This document shows, piece after piece, positions 8,482 through 14,591 of a DNA stretch of 18,369 nucleotides; the first letter of the stretch is position 1, and every line of letters starts with the position of its first letter. The DNA is from Candidatus Poseidoniia archaeon (GTDB lineage Archaea > Thermoplasmatota > Poseidoniia > MGIII > CG-Epi1): contig JAPYSZ010000007.1 in the NCBI GenBank assembly GCA_029941645.1, positions 6,026-24,394 of the forward strand, in the 5' to 3' direction. A program made the position numbers and the translations under genes. The notes under the pieces were generated by a model. The model was not told the origin of the DNA. It did not search any database and saw nothing but the letters and a program-made list of their open reading frames with translations.

Positions 8482-8934
8482 ATGAAAAATACTAAAGGAC
8501 AAATGCATGTGCTTGAGGTGCTTTTAGTAGCAACATTATTTACTTCTACGATAAATGTCGCTGTCAATATTCTGCCTACAAGTGATGCTAATAATGTCGA
8601 AGAATATGATTTATATTTTACAGGATTAGAAATTCTTGAAGTGCTGGATGAGTGGACACCGTCAGATTCCTCTATAGCTGCAGCACACCATGATTCAACT
8701 TTGGCTTGGTGGTTAGCTACAGATAATTATGTTTCGATAAAACAGTATTTAGATGCAGGTTTGTCTTCAACACTATCATATAGATTAGAAACTACACACG
8801 GTACTCAAACAGATACGATAGTAGATCGTGTAGTTCCTTCTGGCTCAGTAACACAGACCTTTAGGCTAGTATGGGCAGATAATGAACTCTGGGAATTAAA
8901 TTTACAATTATGGTATGGATACAGGGAGGGCTAA
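8482..8934 (+). CDS. Small pilin-like protein (KGQ-type N-terminus)
   Basis: This 150-residue protein begins MKNTKGQMHVLEVLLVATLF, a basic leader then a single hydrophobic helix to about residue 30 with Glu near its start. That is the layout of a class III signal peptide and resembles the RGQ..TLE opening of small proteins near haloarchaeal pilus ATPase genes. The rest is an acidic/polar domain with several Trp and Tyr residues and no further membrane helix. GAGG at 8469-8472 is 9 nt before the ATG and supports this start. It lies 18 bp after the second platform gene, and its stop overlaps the start of the next gene (TAATG). A minor pilin or pseudopilin role is inferred. Confidence 0.6.
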   Translation: MKNTKGQMHVLEVLLVATLFTSTINVAVNILPTSDANNVEEYDLYFTGLEILEVLDEWTPSDSSIAAAHHDSTLAWWLATDNYVSIKQYLDAGLSSTLSYRLETTHGTQTDTIVDRVVPSGSVTQTFRLVWADNELWELNLQLWYGYREG

Positions 8935-9323
8935 TGAAAGAAAGAGCACAACTTCTTCTTGTTTCCGGCCTTTTAATGACTATTACAATCATTGCAGTTA
9001 CAAGTTCGATTACTCATTCAGTTAACATGGGTCACCATCAAGGTGAAAGACACGACTTAACTTCAATAATGAGTTCAATTGAGAACAGTTTTCCTTTAGC
9101 TTTAGAGTATGAGGTGGATAATGCAGCAGAAGATGTTACTTTGACAACATCTTTTGACAATATATCTGATACATTTGAATCATTGTTAATCTCAAGAGGC
9201 TATTCTTCAGCATTTACTTTAACATCATCATCTGAAGATAGTGGAACATATACCTTTGTCTACAGTTTCGTTCTTAGTGATAGTGTTATGAGTGTGGAAG
9301 TCAATCAATCAATTACTTTCTAG
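8934..9323 (+). CDS. Small pilin-like protein (RAQ-type N-terminus)
   Basis: The ATG at 8934 is preferred. It forms a TAATG stop/start overlap with the preceding gene, has GGGAGGG just upstream (8924-8930), and gives the pilin-like opening MKERAQLLLVSGLLMTITII. An earlier ATG at 8910 would only add eight residues. The product is 129 residues: a basic leader, one hydrophobic helix (about 6-25), then a Ser/Thr-rich domain with no cysteine. It is the last gene of the pilus-like cluster and ends 2 bp from the opposing gene at 9326. Function as a minor pilin or assembly factor is inferred; no specific family was identified. Confidence 0.6.
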   Translation: MKERAQLLLVSGLLMTITIIAVTSSITHSVNMGHHQGERHDLTSIMSSIENSFPLALEYEVDNAAEDVTLTTSFDNISDTFESLLISRGYSSAFTLTSSSEDSGTYTFVYSFVLSDSVMSVEVNQSITF

Positions 9324-9325
9324 AT

Positions 9326-9640
9326 TTATTCTTCAGAAGATATAAACGAAGTCATTGCTCTTTTGAACATTCCTCCGAAGCCCAAGAAACTAGTTATCAT
9401 CATTCCTACAAACATGATAATGTAACTTAGATAAAGCTGATCAAGATGAGACTCATAATCAGCAGGTATTTCTCCATCCTTAAGACCCATTAAGCGAATC
9501 AAACCCAATATGAATCCCGCAATAATTAGTACAAAACCTAATCCCATAATCATTTCATTCGTAGTGATTCCGCCTTCAGAAGGATCAGGTCTGCCTTTGA
9601 ATTCATCAAAACCTTCACCATTATCATTGTCGTCTGACAT
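9326..9640 (-). CDS. Small two-helix membrane protein of unknown function
   Basis: This 104-residue protein starts with an acidic, Asp/Asn-rich tail of about 25 residues that contains DDNDNGEGFDEF. Two predicted membrane helices follow, at about 30-51 and 69-90, separated by a short polar loop (LKDGEIPADYESHLD), and it ends in a short polar tail. No catalytic motif is visible and no family was recognised. It starts 30 bp after pyrG on the same strand, so it is probably co-transcribed with it, and its stop lies 2 bp from the end of the convergent pilin-like gene. The hydrophobic pattern and clean start make it likely to be a real gene. Confidence 0.65.
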   Translation of the reverse strand: MSDDNDNGEGFDEFKGRPDPSEGGITTNEMIMGLGFVLIIAGFILGLIRLMGLKDGEIPADYESHLDQLYLSYIIMFVGMMITSFLGFGGMFKRAMTSFISSEE

Positions 9641-9670
9641 AATATGGCCAGAAATTACAGCTTAATAAGC

Positions 9671-11272
9671 TTACCCTGATTTTTTACGGGCCAAAGCAGC
9701 TTTCACAAGGCCCAAATGTAAAGGAGATGGCGCATCAGGCCTTGATTTGAATTCAGGATGAAATTGGGAGGCCACAAAGTATGGATGTCCTTCAAGTTCC
9801 AATATTTCCATTCGTCTTCCACTGCTATCTCTTCCAGTATATTTCATACCTTTTGATTCGATTTGTTCTATGTAATTTGGATTTATTTCATATCGATGCC
9901 GATGTCTTTCGAATATTACATCACTACCATACAATTCTTTAGCTATTCCAGGTTCGACTTTCACTTTATGGGCACCTAATCTCATTGTAGCACCCATGTC
10001 CTTCACACCTTCTTGTTCAGGTAAAATATCAACTACAGAATATTTGCCATCAGAATCGAGCTCAGATGAGTTAGCTCCTTTCAACCCTAATACATTTCTG
10101 GCAAATTCTACGGTGGCTAATTGGAAGCCAAAACAGACACCTAAGTAAGGGATTTCGTTTTCCCGTGCCCATCCAGCAGCCATAATCTTGCCTTCAGATC
10201 CTCTTTTCCCAAATCCACCAGGAACGATCACTCCATCTACGCCTTTGAGACTATCAGTATTTCCAGAATCTTCTAAATTAGGTGCTTCAATCCATCTTAT
10301 TTTCACTTTGCAACCAAGTACGGCTCCAGCATAACGAAGGGTCTCTTCATGTGAAATATATGAATCTTTTAGAGCGGTATATTTCCCAATAATGGCAACT
10401 TCAACTTCTTCTCCACCATTTGTAATTCGATTAACAAAATCTCTCCATTTCTTAACATCTGGTTTTTTAGTTTTTAGACCAAGCCTTTTTTCTATCAATT
10501 CAGGGAATTTTTGCTCTAAGAAAATTAAGGGAACTTCATAGATTGTTTTTGCGTCGGGAGCAGAAATTACGGCTTCTCGAGGTATGTCGGCGAAAAAAGC
10601 AATCTTTGATGCAATATCTTCATCTAATCTATTGTCACTTCTTCCAACTATCACATCAGGTCTAATTCCAAGCCCTTGCAATTCTTTTACAGAATGTTGG
10701 GTCGGTTTTGTTTTTTGTTCGCCTACTGCACCTACTACTGGAACTAAAGTAGTATGAATAAACATCACATTATTTCGGCCTTCTTCACGACCTAGCAAAC
10801 GGGCAGCTTCCATGAAAGGCATTGATTCAATATCTCCAACAGTTCCTCCCAATTCTATTACGCAAATATCTGCCTTAGCATTTTTTGCGGCATTCTTTAT
10901 TCCATCCACAATTTCTCTTACAATATGGGGTATAATTTGAACGGTTTGGCCAAGATAATCGCCTCTTCTTTCTTTTTCTATTACTTTTTTGAAAACTTTA
11001 CCAGTAGTTATGTTGTGGTCTCTTGTCAAATTACAATTTAAGAATCTTTCATAATTTCCAAGATCTAAATCAACTTCAGCACCGTCTGTCATTACGAACA
11101 CTTCTCCATGTTCGTATGGATTCATTGTTCCGGCATCCACGTTTAGATAGGGATCGATTTTTACTGCAGTTACTTTGTAACCCGCACACTGTAATAGAAG
11201 ACCTGCAGAAGAAGAAGTCACACCCTTTCCTAAACCTGAAAGAACTCCGCCAGTCACAATTATGTACTTCAC
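9671..11272 (-). CDS. pyrG: CTP synthase (glutamine hydrolysing)
   Basis: This enzyme makes CTP from UTP, ATP and glutamine-derived ammonia, the last step of pyrimidine nucleotide synthesis. The start is a GTG at 11272, giving 533 residues beginning (M)KYIIVTGGVLSGLGKG, exactly where the family starts; an ATG at 11326 would add 18 residues that do not fit. The synthetase domain (about 1-265) has the P-loop GGVLSGLGKG at 8-17 and DPYLNVDAGTMNPYEHGEVF at 40-59. The glutamine amidotransferase domain (about 290-530) has PGGFGKRG, the nucleophile C380 in LGVCFGFQLA, and H505/E507 in QFHPEF. All catalytic residues are present. A TATA-like box at 11306-11313 fits a short leader. Confidence 0.96.
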   Translation of the reverse strand: MKYIIVTGGVLSGLGKGVTSSSAGLLLQCAGYKVTAVKIDPYLNVDAGTMNPYEHGEVFVMTDGAEVDLDLGNYERFLNCNLTRDHNITTGKVFKKVIEKERRGDYLGQTVQIIPHIVREIVDGIKNAAKNAKADICVIELGGTVGDIESMPFMEAARLLGREEGRNNVMFIHTTLVPVVGAVGEQKTKPTQHSVKELQGLGIRPDVIVGRSDNRLDEDIASKIAFFADIPREAVISAPDAKTIYEVPLIFLEQKFPELIEKRLGLKTKKPDVKKWRDFVNRITNGGEEVEVAIIGKYTALKDSYISHEETLRYAGAVLGCKVKIRWIEAPNLEDSGNTDSLKGVDGVIVPGGFGKRGSEGKIMAAGWARENEIPYLGVCFGFQLATVEFARNVLGLKGANSSELDSDGKYSVVDILPEQEGVKDMGATMRLGAHKVKVEPGIAKELYGSDVIFERHRHRYEINPNYIEQIESKGMKYTGRDSSGRRMEILELEGHPYFVASQFHPEFKSRPDAPSPLHLGLVKAALARKKSG

Positions 11273-11305
11273 TTGACTCAACGGGCGAATACATGTTAAC
11301 AGGAC

Positions 11306-11313
11306 TCTATAAG
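11306..11313. promoter_or_regulatory. TATA-like element between pyrG and the MBL gene
   Basis: TCTATAAG (CTTATAGA on the minus strand) is centred about 37 bp before the pyrG GTG start and about 32 bp before the ATG at 11342 of the divergent MBL-fold gene. It could serve as box A for pyrG, and its near symmetry could let it serve both directions. It lies too close to the MBL ATG at 11318 to direct transcription from that start. Confidence 0.35.
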
Positions 11314-11317
11314 ACAG

Positions 11318-12253
11318 ATGGTTCACTTAAACCCCTATCTTATGTCTTGTGTGACCTTATCAATAGAAAAGCACAATGACCATATATTTTGGTTTGATTT
11401 GTGTCCTAATGATGAATCAGCTTTCATATCGGTTTACTTAATTATTGATGAGAAAATAGCTATAATAGAAACGGGACCGGCGTGTTCACATGATAGTTTA
11501 GTCCAAGGAGTTCAAGCTGCAGGGCTCAATCTTCAGGATATTGATTATGTGATTCCAACTCATATCCATTTAGATCATTTTGGAGGTGGAGGTCATTTTA
11601 TGGCGGTGTGTGAGAATGCACAGGCAATTGTTCATCCGAAGGCGTACAAACACGTTTCTAATATAGAAAATTGGTGGCAGGGTAGCTGTGACTTTTTAGG
11701 CGATATTGCAAATTTATATGGTAAACCAAAGCCAATAAATCAATCTAGGCTTATTTCAGCCGAAGAAGGATTTGAGTTGTCTTTAGGAAATTTGAACATT
11801 AAAGCCCTTCATACACCTGGACACGCACCACATCACATAACATGGATTTGTAACAAAGATGCCTTTGTAGGAGACTCAGCAGGTCTTTGGTATCCTAACC
11901 TCGGGAAGTCCTTTCCCGTCACCCCTGGTTATTATCGGCATGATTTAGCTTTGGAGAGTATTGAAAAAATGTCTTTATTGGATTTAGAATATTTACATTA
12001 TACACATTTTGGTCCTAGATATTCAAAAGGTGTATTCGAAGCAACAAAATCCGAATTTAAAATTTGGATGACTATTGTGGAAGAAGGTTATAGAGCAAAT
12101 CTTTCGGCGAAAGACATTCTAGAAAAGTTATTTGATAATAGGTCTGGTTTAGTAGAAAGTGACAGAAATCATGGTGTTCATCAAAGAAGTACGCATTTAG
12201 GAACAGTTGAAGGCATGATGCATTGGTTAAGGAGAGAAGATGCGCAAGGCTGA
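11318..12253 (+). CDS. Metallo-beta-lactamase-fold hydrolase
   Basis: This zinc-dependent hydrolase is of the MBL superfamily. The first metal motif THIHLDHFGGG supplies H82, H84, D86 and H87. H169 in HTPGH, the bridging D186 in GDSAG, and H230 in YTHFGP complete the two-metal site. The C-terminal 80 residues are helical and contain several His. The substrate cannot be told from sequence; the fold includes glyoxalase II, lactonase and nuclease-like enzymes, and the lack of beta-CASP motifs argues against an RNase. Two starts are possible. The ATG at 11318 gives 311 residues, while the ATG at 11342 (303 residues) is better spaced from the TATA-like element. It overlaps the downstream oxygenase gene by 14 bp, implying co-translation. 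Confidence 0.85.
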   Translation: MVHLNPYLMSCVTLSIEKHNDHIFWFDLCPNDESAFISVYLIIDEKIAIIETGPACSHDSLVQGVQAAGLNLQDIDYVIPTHIHLDHFGGGGHFMAVCENAQAIVHPKAYKHVSNIENWWQGSCDFLGDIANLYGKPKPINQSRLISAEEGFELSLGNLNIKALHTPGHAPHHITWICNKDAFVGDSAGLWYPNLGKSFPVTPGYYRHDLALESIEKMSLLDLEYLHYTHFGPRYSKGVFEATKSEFKIWMTIVEEGYRANLSAKDILEKLFDNRSGLVESDRNHGVHQRSTHLGTVEGMMHWLRREDAQG

Positions 12254-12815
12254 AGAGATTCCTCAAATAGTGAAGTACCCCTTTCCACATGTAATAGTAA
12301 GAGATTTTCTTGATATGGCTACTTTAGATTTGGTTATTGATGCTTTAGCAGGTTTAGAATATGAATTTAATGAGTCCGATTTATTTAGTTATCTATCATT
12401 TGGACTAACAGATATAGATCATCCTGTAATCAATATTCTTCGTGATGATTTAGGTGATGAATTTTGGAGGAGGAAGGTTGCTGAAAAATTTAGTGTAAAA
12501 CCGATATCAAAAATTGATATGGGTGCTTATGTTTATGGCCTAGGCGATTTTTTATTACCACACGATGATCAAGTTGAAGGGCGAATTATAGCGTATAGTC
12601 TACATTTGACAGATATTGGAATTACTGAAAAAATGGGTGGCGCCCTTCACATATATGAGGCTGACAAGTTAGGTAAGTCAACTTTAGTTGAGAGCCTTAT
12701 TCCTGAATATAATTCATTAATTATGTTTGAAGTTTCAAATCATTCATGGCATCAAGTTGGGGAAATATTGGATGATATTCAAAGATTAACCGTTACAGGG
12801 TGGTATCATGCCTGA
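12240..12815 (+). CDS. 2-oxoglutarate/Fe(II) dioxygenase, OGFOD1/Tpa1-like catalytic domain
   Basis: This 191-residue protein is a likely prolyl hydroxylase using O2, 2-oxoglutarate and Fe(II). The metal triad reads H108-x-D110 in LLPHDDQVEGR and H171 in SWHQVGEIL; R182 in QRLTVTGWYH would bind the 2-oxoglutarate carboxylate. The motif order and wording (PFPHVIV near the N-terminus, NESDLF, HDD..EGR, MGGALHIY, SLIPEYN, HQVGE, TGWYH) closely follow the N-terminal catalytic half of eukaryotic OGFOD1/Tpa1, which hydroxylates a proline of ribosomal protein uS12. Similarity is recalled from family knowledge, not computed. AAGGAG just upstream supports the ATG, which lies inside the end of the MBL gene. 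Its TGA overlaps the next gene by 8 bp. Substrate identity is inference. Confidence 0.85.
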   Translation: MRKAEEIPQIVKYPFPHVIVRDFLDMATLDLVIDALAGLEYEFNESDLFSYLSFGLTDIDHPVINILRDDLGDEFWRRKVAEKFSVKPISKIDMGAYVYGLGDFLLPHDDQVEGRIIAYSLHLTDIGITEKMGGALHIYEADKLGKSTLVESLIPEYNSLIMFEVSNHSWHQVGEILDDIQRLTVTGWYHA

Positions 12816-13362
12816 TATCAATTTCTATTATTTAGAGAAAGCAACACTTTCAAATCTAAAAAGGATTTTTAATTCGTCAGATTTTCCATTTGTTCGATTA
12901 TCCAAATTTTTGGATATAGAATCAGTAGATTATGAACCAAAATTAGAAAGAGAAGAAAAAATAGGTTATTATAATAGGGAAAAAGGTAGTGCAATATTGG
13001 AAGAATTTTGGCAATCTTCTGAATTCATAAAATTTTTAGGCCGTATTACTGGCCTTAAGCCAAAATTCCGTTCAGCCAATCATCTTAATTATTCTCCTGG
13101 CGATTATTCCTTATTACATATTGATGAATCTGAACCTAATAGATTGTCTGTAGTTTATGATTTTACTAGAAGTTGGAGGTTGGAATGGGGGGGTTATGAT
13201 CTTTACACTTCACCAGATAAAGAGCCATTGATTTGTAACAGAGATTTAGGTTCTCTTATGATTGTTAAGCTTGAAAAAGGGGATTTATCCTGCACTAGAT
13301 ATGTGAGTTTGAAATCTAAAAAGAGTACTCTAATAGATTTTATTATTTACGATTTAGATTAA
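12808..13362 (+). CDS. OGFOD1/Tpa1 C-terminal-domain-like protein (degenerate oxygenase fold)
   Basis: This 184-residue protein is read in a different frame from the preceding gene, with 8 bp of overlap. The core YSPGDYSLLHIDESEP, SWRLEWGGYDLYTS and GSLMIVKLEKG resembles the C-terminal non-catalytic double-stranded beta-helix domain of OGFOD1/Tpa1 (pattern GHYTLIHD, W..EYGG). H104-x-D106 is kept, but the place where a distal His would sit reads DLSCTRYVS, and no matching Arg-x-x-x-x-W/Y end is seen. A working Fe(II) site is therefore doubtful. The likely role is as partner or substrate-positioning subunit of the preceding oxygenase. A TAA occurs in frame shortly upstream of its ATG, so the two are separate genes as written. 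Confidence 0.75.
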   Translation: MPDINFYYLEKATLSNLKRIFNSSDFPFVRLSKFLDIESVDYEPKLEREEKIGYYNREKGSAILEEFWQSSEFIKFLGRITGLKPKFRSANHLNYSPGDYSLLHIDESEPNRLSVVYDFTRSWRLEWGGYDLYTSPDKEPLICNRDLGSLMIVKLEKGDLSCTRYVSLKSKKSTLIDFIIYDLD

Positions 13363-13364
13363 AT

Positions 13365-13380
13365 TACTCATTTTTGAGTA
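13365..13380. promoter_or_regulatory. Inverted repeat TACTCA-N4-TGAGTA downstream of the oxygenase pair
   Basis: This perfect 6-bp inverted repeat with a TTTT centre begins 2 bp after the stop of the oxygenase partner gene and lies about 75 bp before ribB. It could be a short hairpin helping 3' end formation, or a protein-binding operator for the riboflavin operon. The sequence alone does not decide. Confidence 0.35.
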
Positions 13381-13423
13381 TATACACAATTATTTAATGC
13401 ATGTACCAAAATTAAATCATATA

Positions 13424-13439
13424 GGTATATCAAAATACC
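13424..13439 (+). promoter_or_regulatory. TATA-like box within an inverted repeat before ribB
   Basis: TATAT at 13426-13430 is centred 26 bp before the ribB ATG, the spacing expected for a leaderless archaeal transcript. It lies within GGTAT-N6-ATACC, a perfect 5-bp inverted repeat, so a bound repressor would cover the box. In some archaea riboflavin genes are controlled by the RbkR regulator/kinase; whether this is such a site is untested. Confidence 0.4.
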
Positions 13440-13453
13440 ACTAAATATTAACA

Positions 13454-14149
13454 ATGTTTGAGATTGAGCGTATTAGAGAAAGATTAAGGCAAGGTAAGCC
13501 AATTTTAGTCTTCGATGATAATGATAGAGAAGGGGAAACTGATATTTTTTTCTCAGCTAAATATGTATCCAATTCAAGTATTCGCTTTCTAAGAGAAAAT
13601 GGAGGCGGAATGATTTTCTTAGCTGCAGATAATTCAGCTTCAACTAAGTTAGGTTTACCTTTTGCACATGATATATATGAAACAGTAATAAAATCTAAAA
13701 CGGATTTTAAAATGTTAGAAACAATGCTAAATCATTCGATTCCATATGATCATAAATCCTCCTTTTCTATTTTTATTAATCACAAAGATACATTTACGGG
13801 GATAAGTGATTATGACCGTGCTTTAACATCCCAATCCTTTGCTGAGATATTAGAAGAATCATCTAATTTATCAGAATTGGAAAGTAGAGAAAAAGTAGCT
13901 AATAATTTTAGAATTCCAGGGCATGTTCCGATTTGTATCGCCGACTCTAAACTTCTGAAATCTCGCCAAGGTCATACAGAATTGATTGTTTCCCTCCTAA
14001 AATTGGCCGATATGAATCCCGTGGCTCTAGGGTGTGAGATGATAGGTCAAGATGGCAATTCATTATCTTCTGAAGAAGCTAGAATCTGGGCTTCTAACAA
14101 GGGATATTTGTTTTTAGAGGGGCGACAGATAATGGAGTCGTGCCAATGA
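13454..14149 (+). CDS. ribB: 3,4-dihydroxy-2-butanone 4-phosphate synthase
   Basis: This enzyme converts ribulose 5-phosphate to formate and the four-carbon unit used for lumazine. It is 231 residues long, a normal size for a stand-alone archaeal RibB. The acidic active-site loop is DDNDREGETD at 21-30, the archaeal form of the bacterial DDEDRENEGD. FTGISDYDRALT (114-125), RIPGHVPI (153-160) and GHTE (172-175) are the other conserved blocks, and E195 in GCEMIGQDG matches the CEL..DG motif. There is no GTP cyclohydrolase II domain. It heads the riboflavin operon, and its TGA overlaps the ribL ATG as ATGA, indicating translational coupling. A TATA-like box 26 bp upstream suggests a leaderless message. 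Confidence 0.93.
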   Translation: MFEIERIRERLRQGKPILVFDDNDREGETDIFFSAKYVSNSSIRFLRENGGGMIFLAADNSASTKLGLPFAHDIYETVIKSKTDFKMLETMLNHSIPYDHKSSFSIFINHKDTFTGISDYDRALTSQSFAEILEESSNLSELESREKVANNFRIPGHVPICIADSKLLKSRQGHTELIVSLLKLADMNPVALGCEMIGQDGNSLSSEEARIWASNKGYLFLEGRQIMESCQ

Positions 14150-14586
14150 GAGTAGTAGCAACAGGAGTCTTTGACATAATTCATGCAGGTCATGCACATT
14201 TCCTGAATGCAGCAAAAGAACATGGTGATGAATTAGTTGTAATTGTAGCTAATGACGACACGGTTCGTAAAATGAAAGGAGAACCAATTTTATCAGCTGA
14301 AATGAGAGCTGAAGTTGTTTCTCATATTAAGCCTGTAGATGATGTTTTGATTGGACGTACTGGTAATATGTTGGATATTATTGTTGATGAAATAAAACCT
14401 GATGTGATTGCTCTAGGCTATGATCAGAGATTATTTACTAGAGCGGAATTAGAAGATAAATTGCAGTCACGTGGTCTCAAAGTAAAAGTTGTTAGATTGC
14501 CAGAAATGGAACAAGATTTAGCAGGATCCCGTAAAATAATAGCAAAAATCCTGAAGATTTATAGGAAAAAATATATTGAGGAATAA
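14146..14586 (+). CDS. ribL: FAD synthetase, RibL-like cytidylyltransferase-fold protein
   Basis: This nucleotidyltransferase of the HxGH family probably transfers AMP from ATP to FMN to make FAD, as archaeal RibL does. The ATG at 14146 (146 residues) is chosen over a GTG at 14140: GGAG at 14134-14137 is well spaced for it, it overlaps the ribB stop as ATGA, and it yields MRVVATGVFDIIHAGH. Visible motifs are HAGH (residues 13-16), VIVANDDTVRKMKG, KPVDDVLIG, KPDVIALGYDQ and a C-terminal GSRKI in place of the usual signature. M. jannaschii RibL has a C-terminal cysteine pair; this protein has none. Another transferase activity, such as glycerol-3-phosphate cytidylyltransferase, cannot be excluded, but the operon favours FAD synthetase. 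Confidence 0.8.
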   Translation: MRVVATGVFDIIHAGHAHFLNAAKEHGDELVVIVANDDTVRKMKGEPILSAEMRAEVVSHIKPVDDVLIGRTGNMLDIIVDEIKPDVIALGYDQRLFTRAELEDKLQSRGLKVKVVRLPEMEQDLAGSRKIIAKILKIYRKKYIEE

Positions 14587-14591
14587 GTTTT

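Noticed and set aside
2492..9323. An archaellum (motility) operon
   Set aside because: No ArlH-like KaiC-fold ATPase, no archaellin family and no ArlF/G-like protein are visible; the platform is split in two. A pilus or secretion system fits better.
11023..11379. A 118-codon + strand frame across the start of pyrG
   Set aside because: It is antisense to the well-conserved CTP synthase P-loop region and resembles no family; it arises from codon bias of pyrG.
12240..13362. One oxygenase gene broken by a frameshift
   Set aside because: The second gene has its own ATG placed in an ordinary 8-bp overlap, and an in-frame stop lies just upstream of it, with no coding similarity continuing there. 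The two-gene reading is preferred, though a sequence error is not fully excluded.
13363..13453. An FMN riboswitch before the riboflavin operon
   Set aside because: The gap is only 91 bp, AT-rich, and lacks the paired, conserved FMN aptamer blocks; a leaderless start looks likely.
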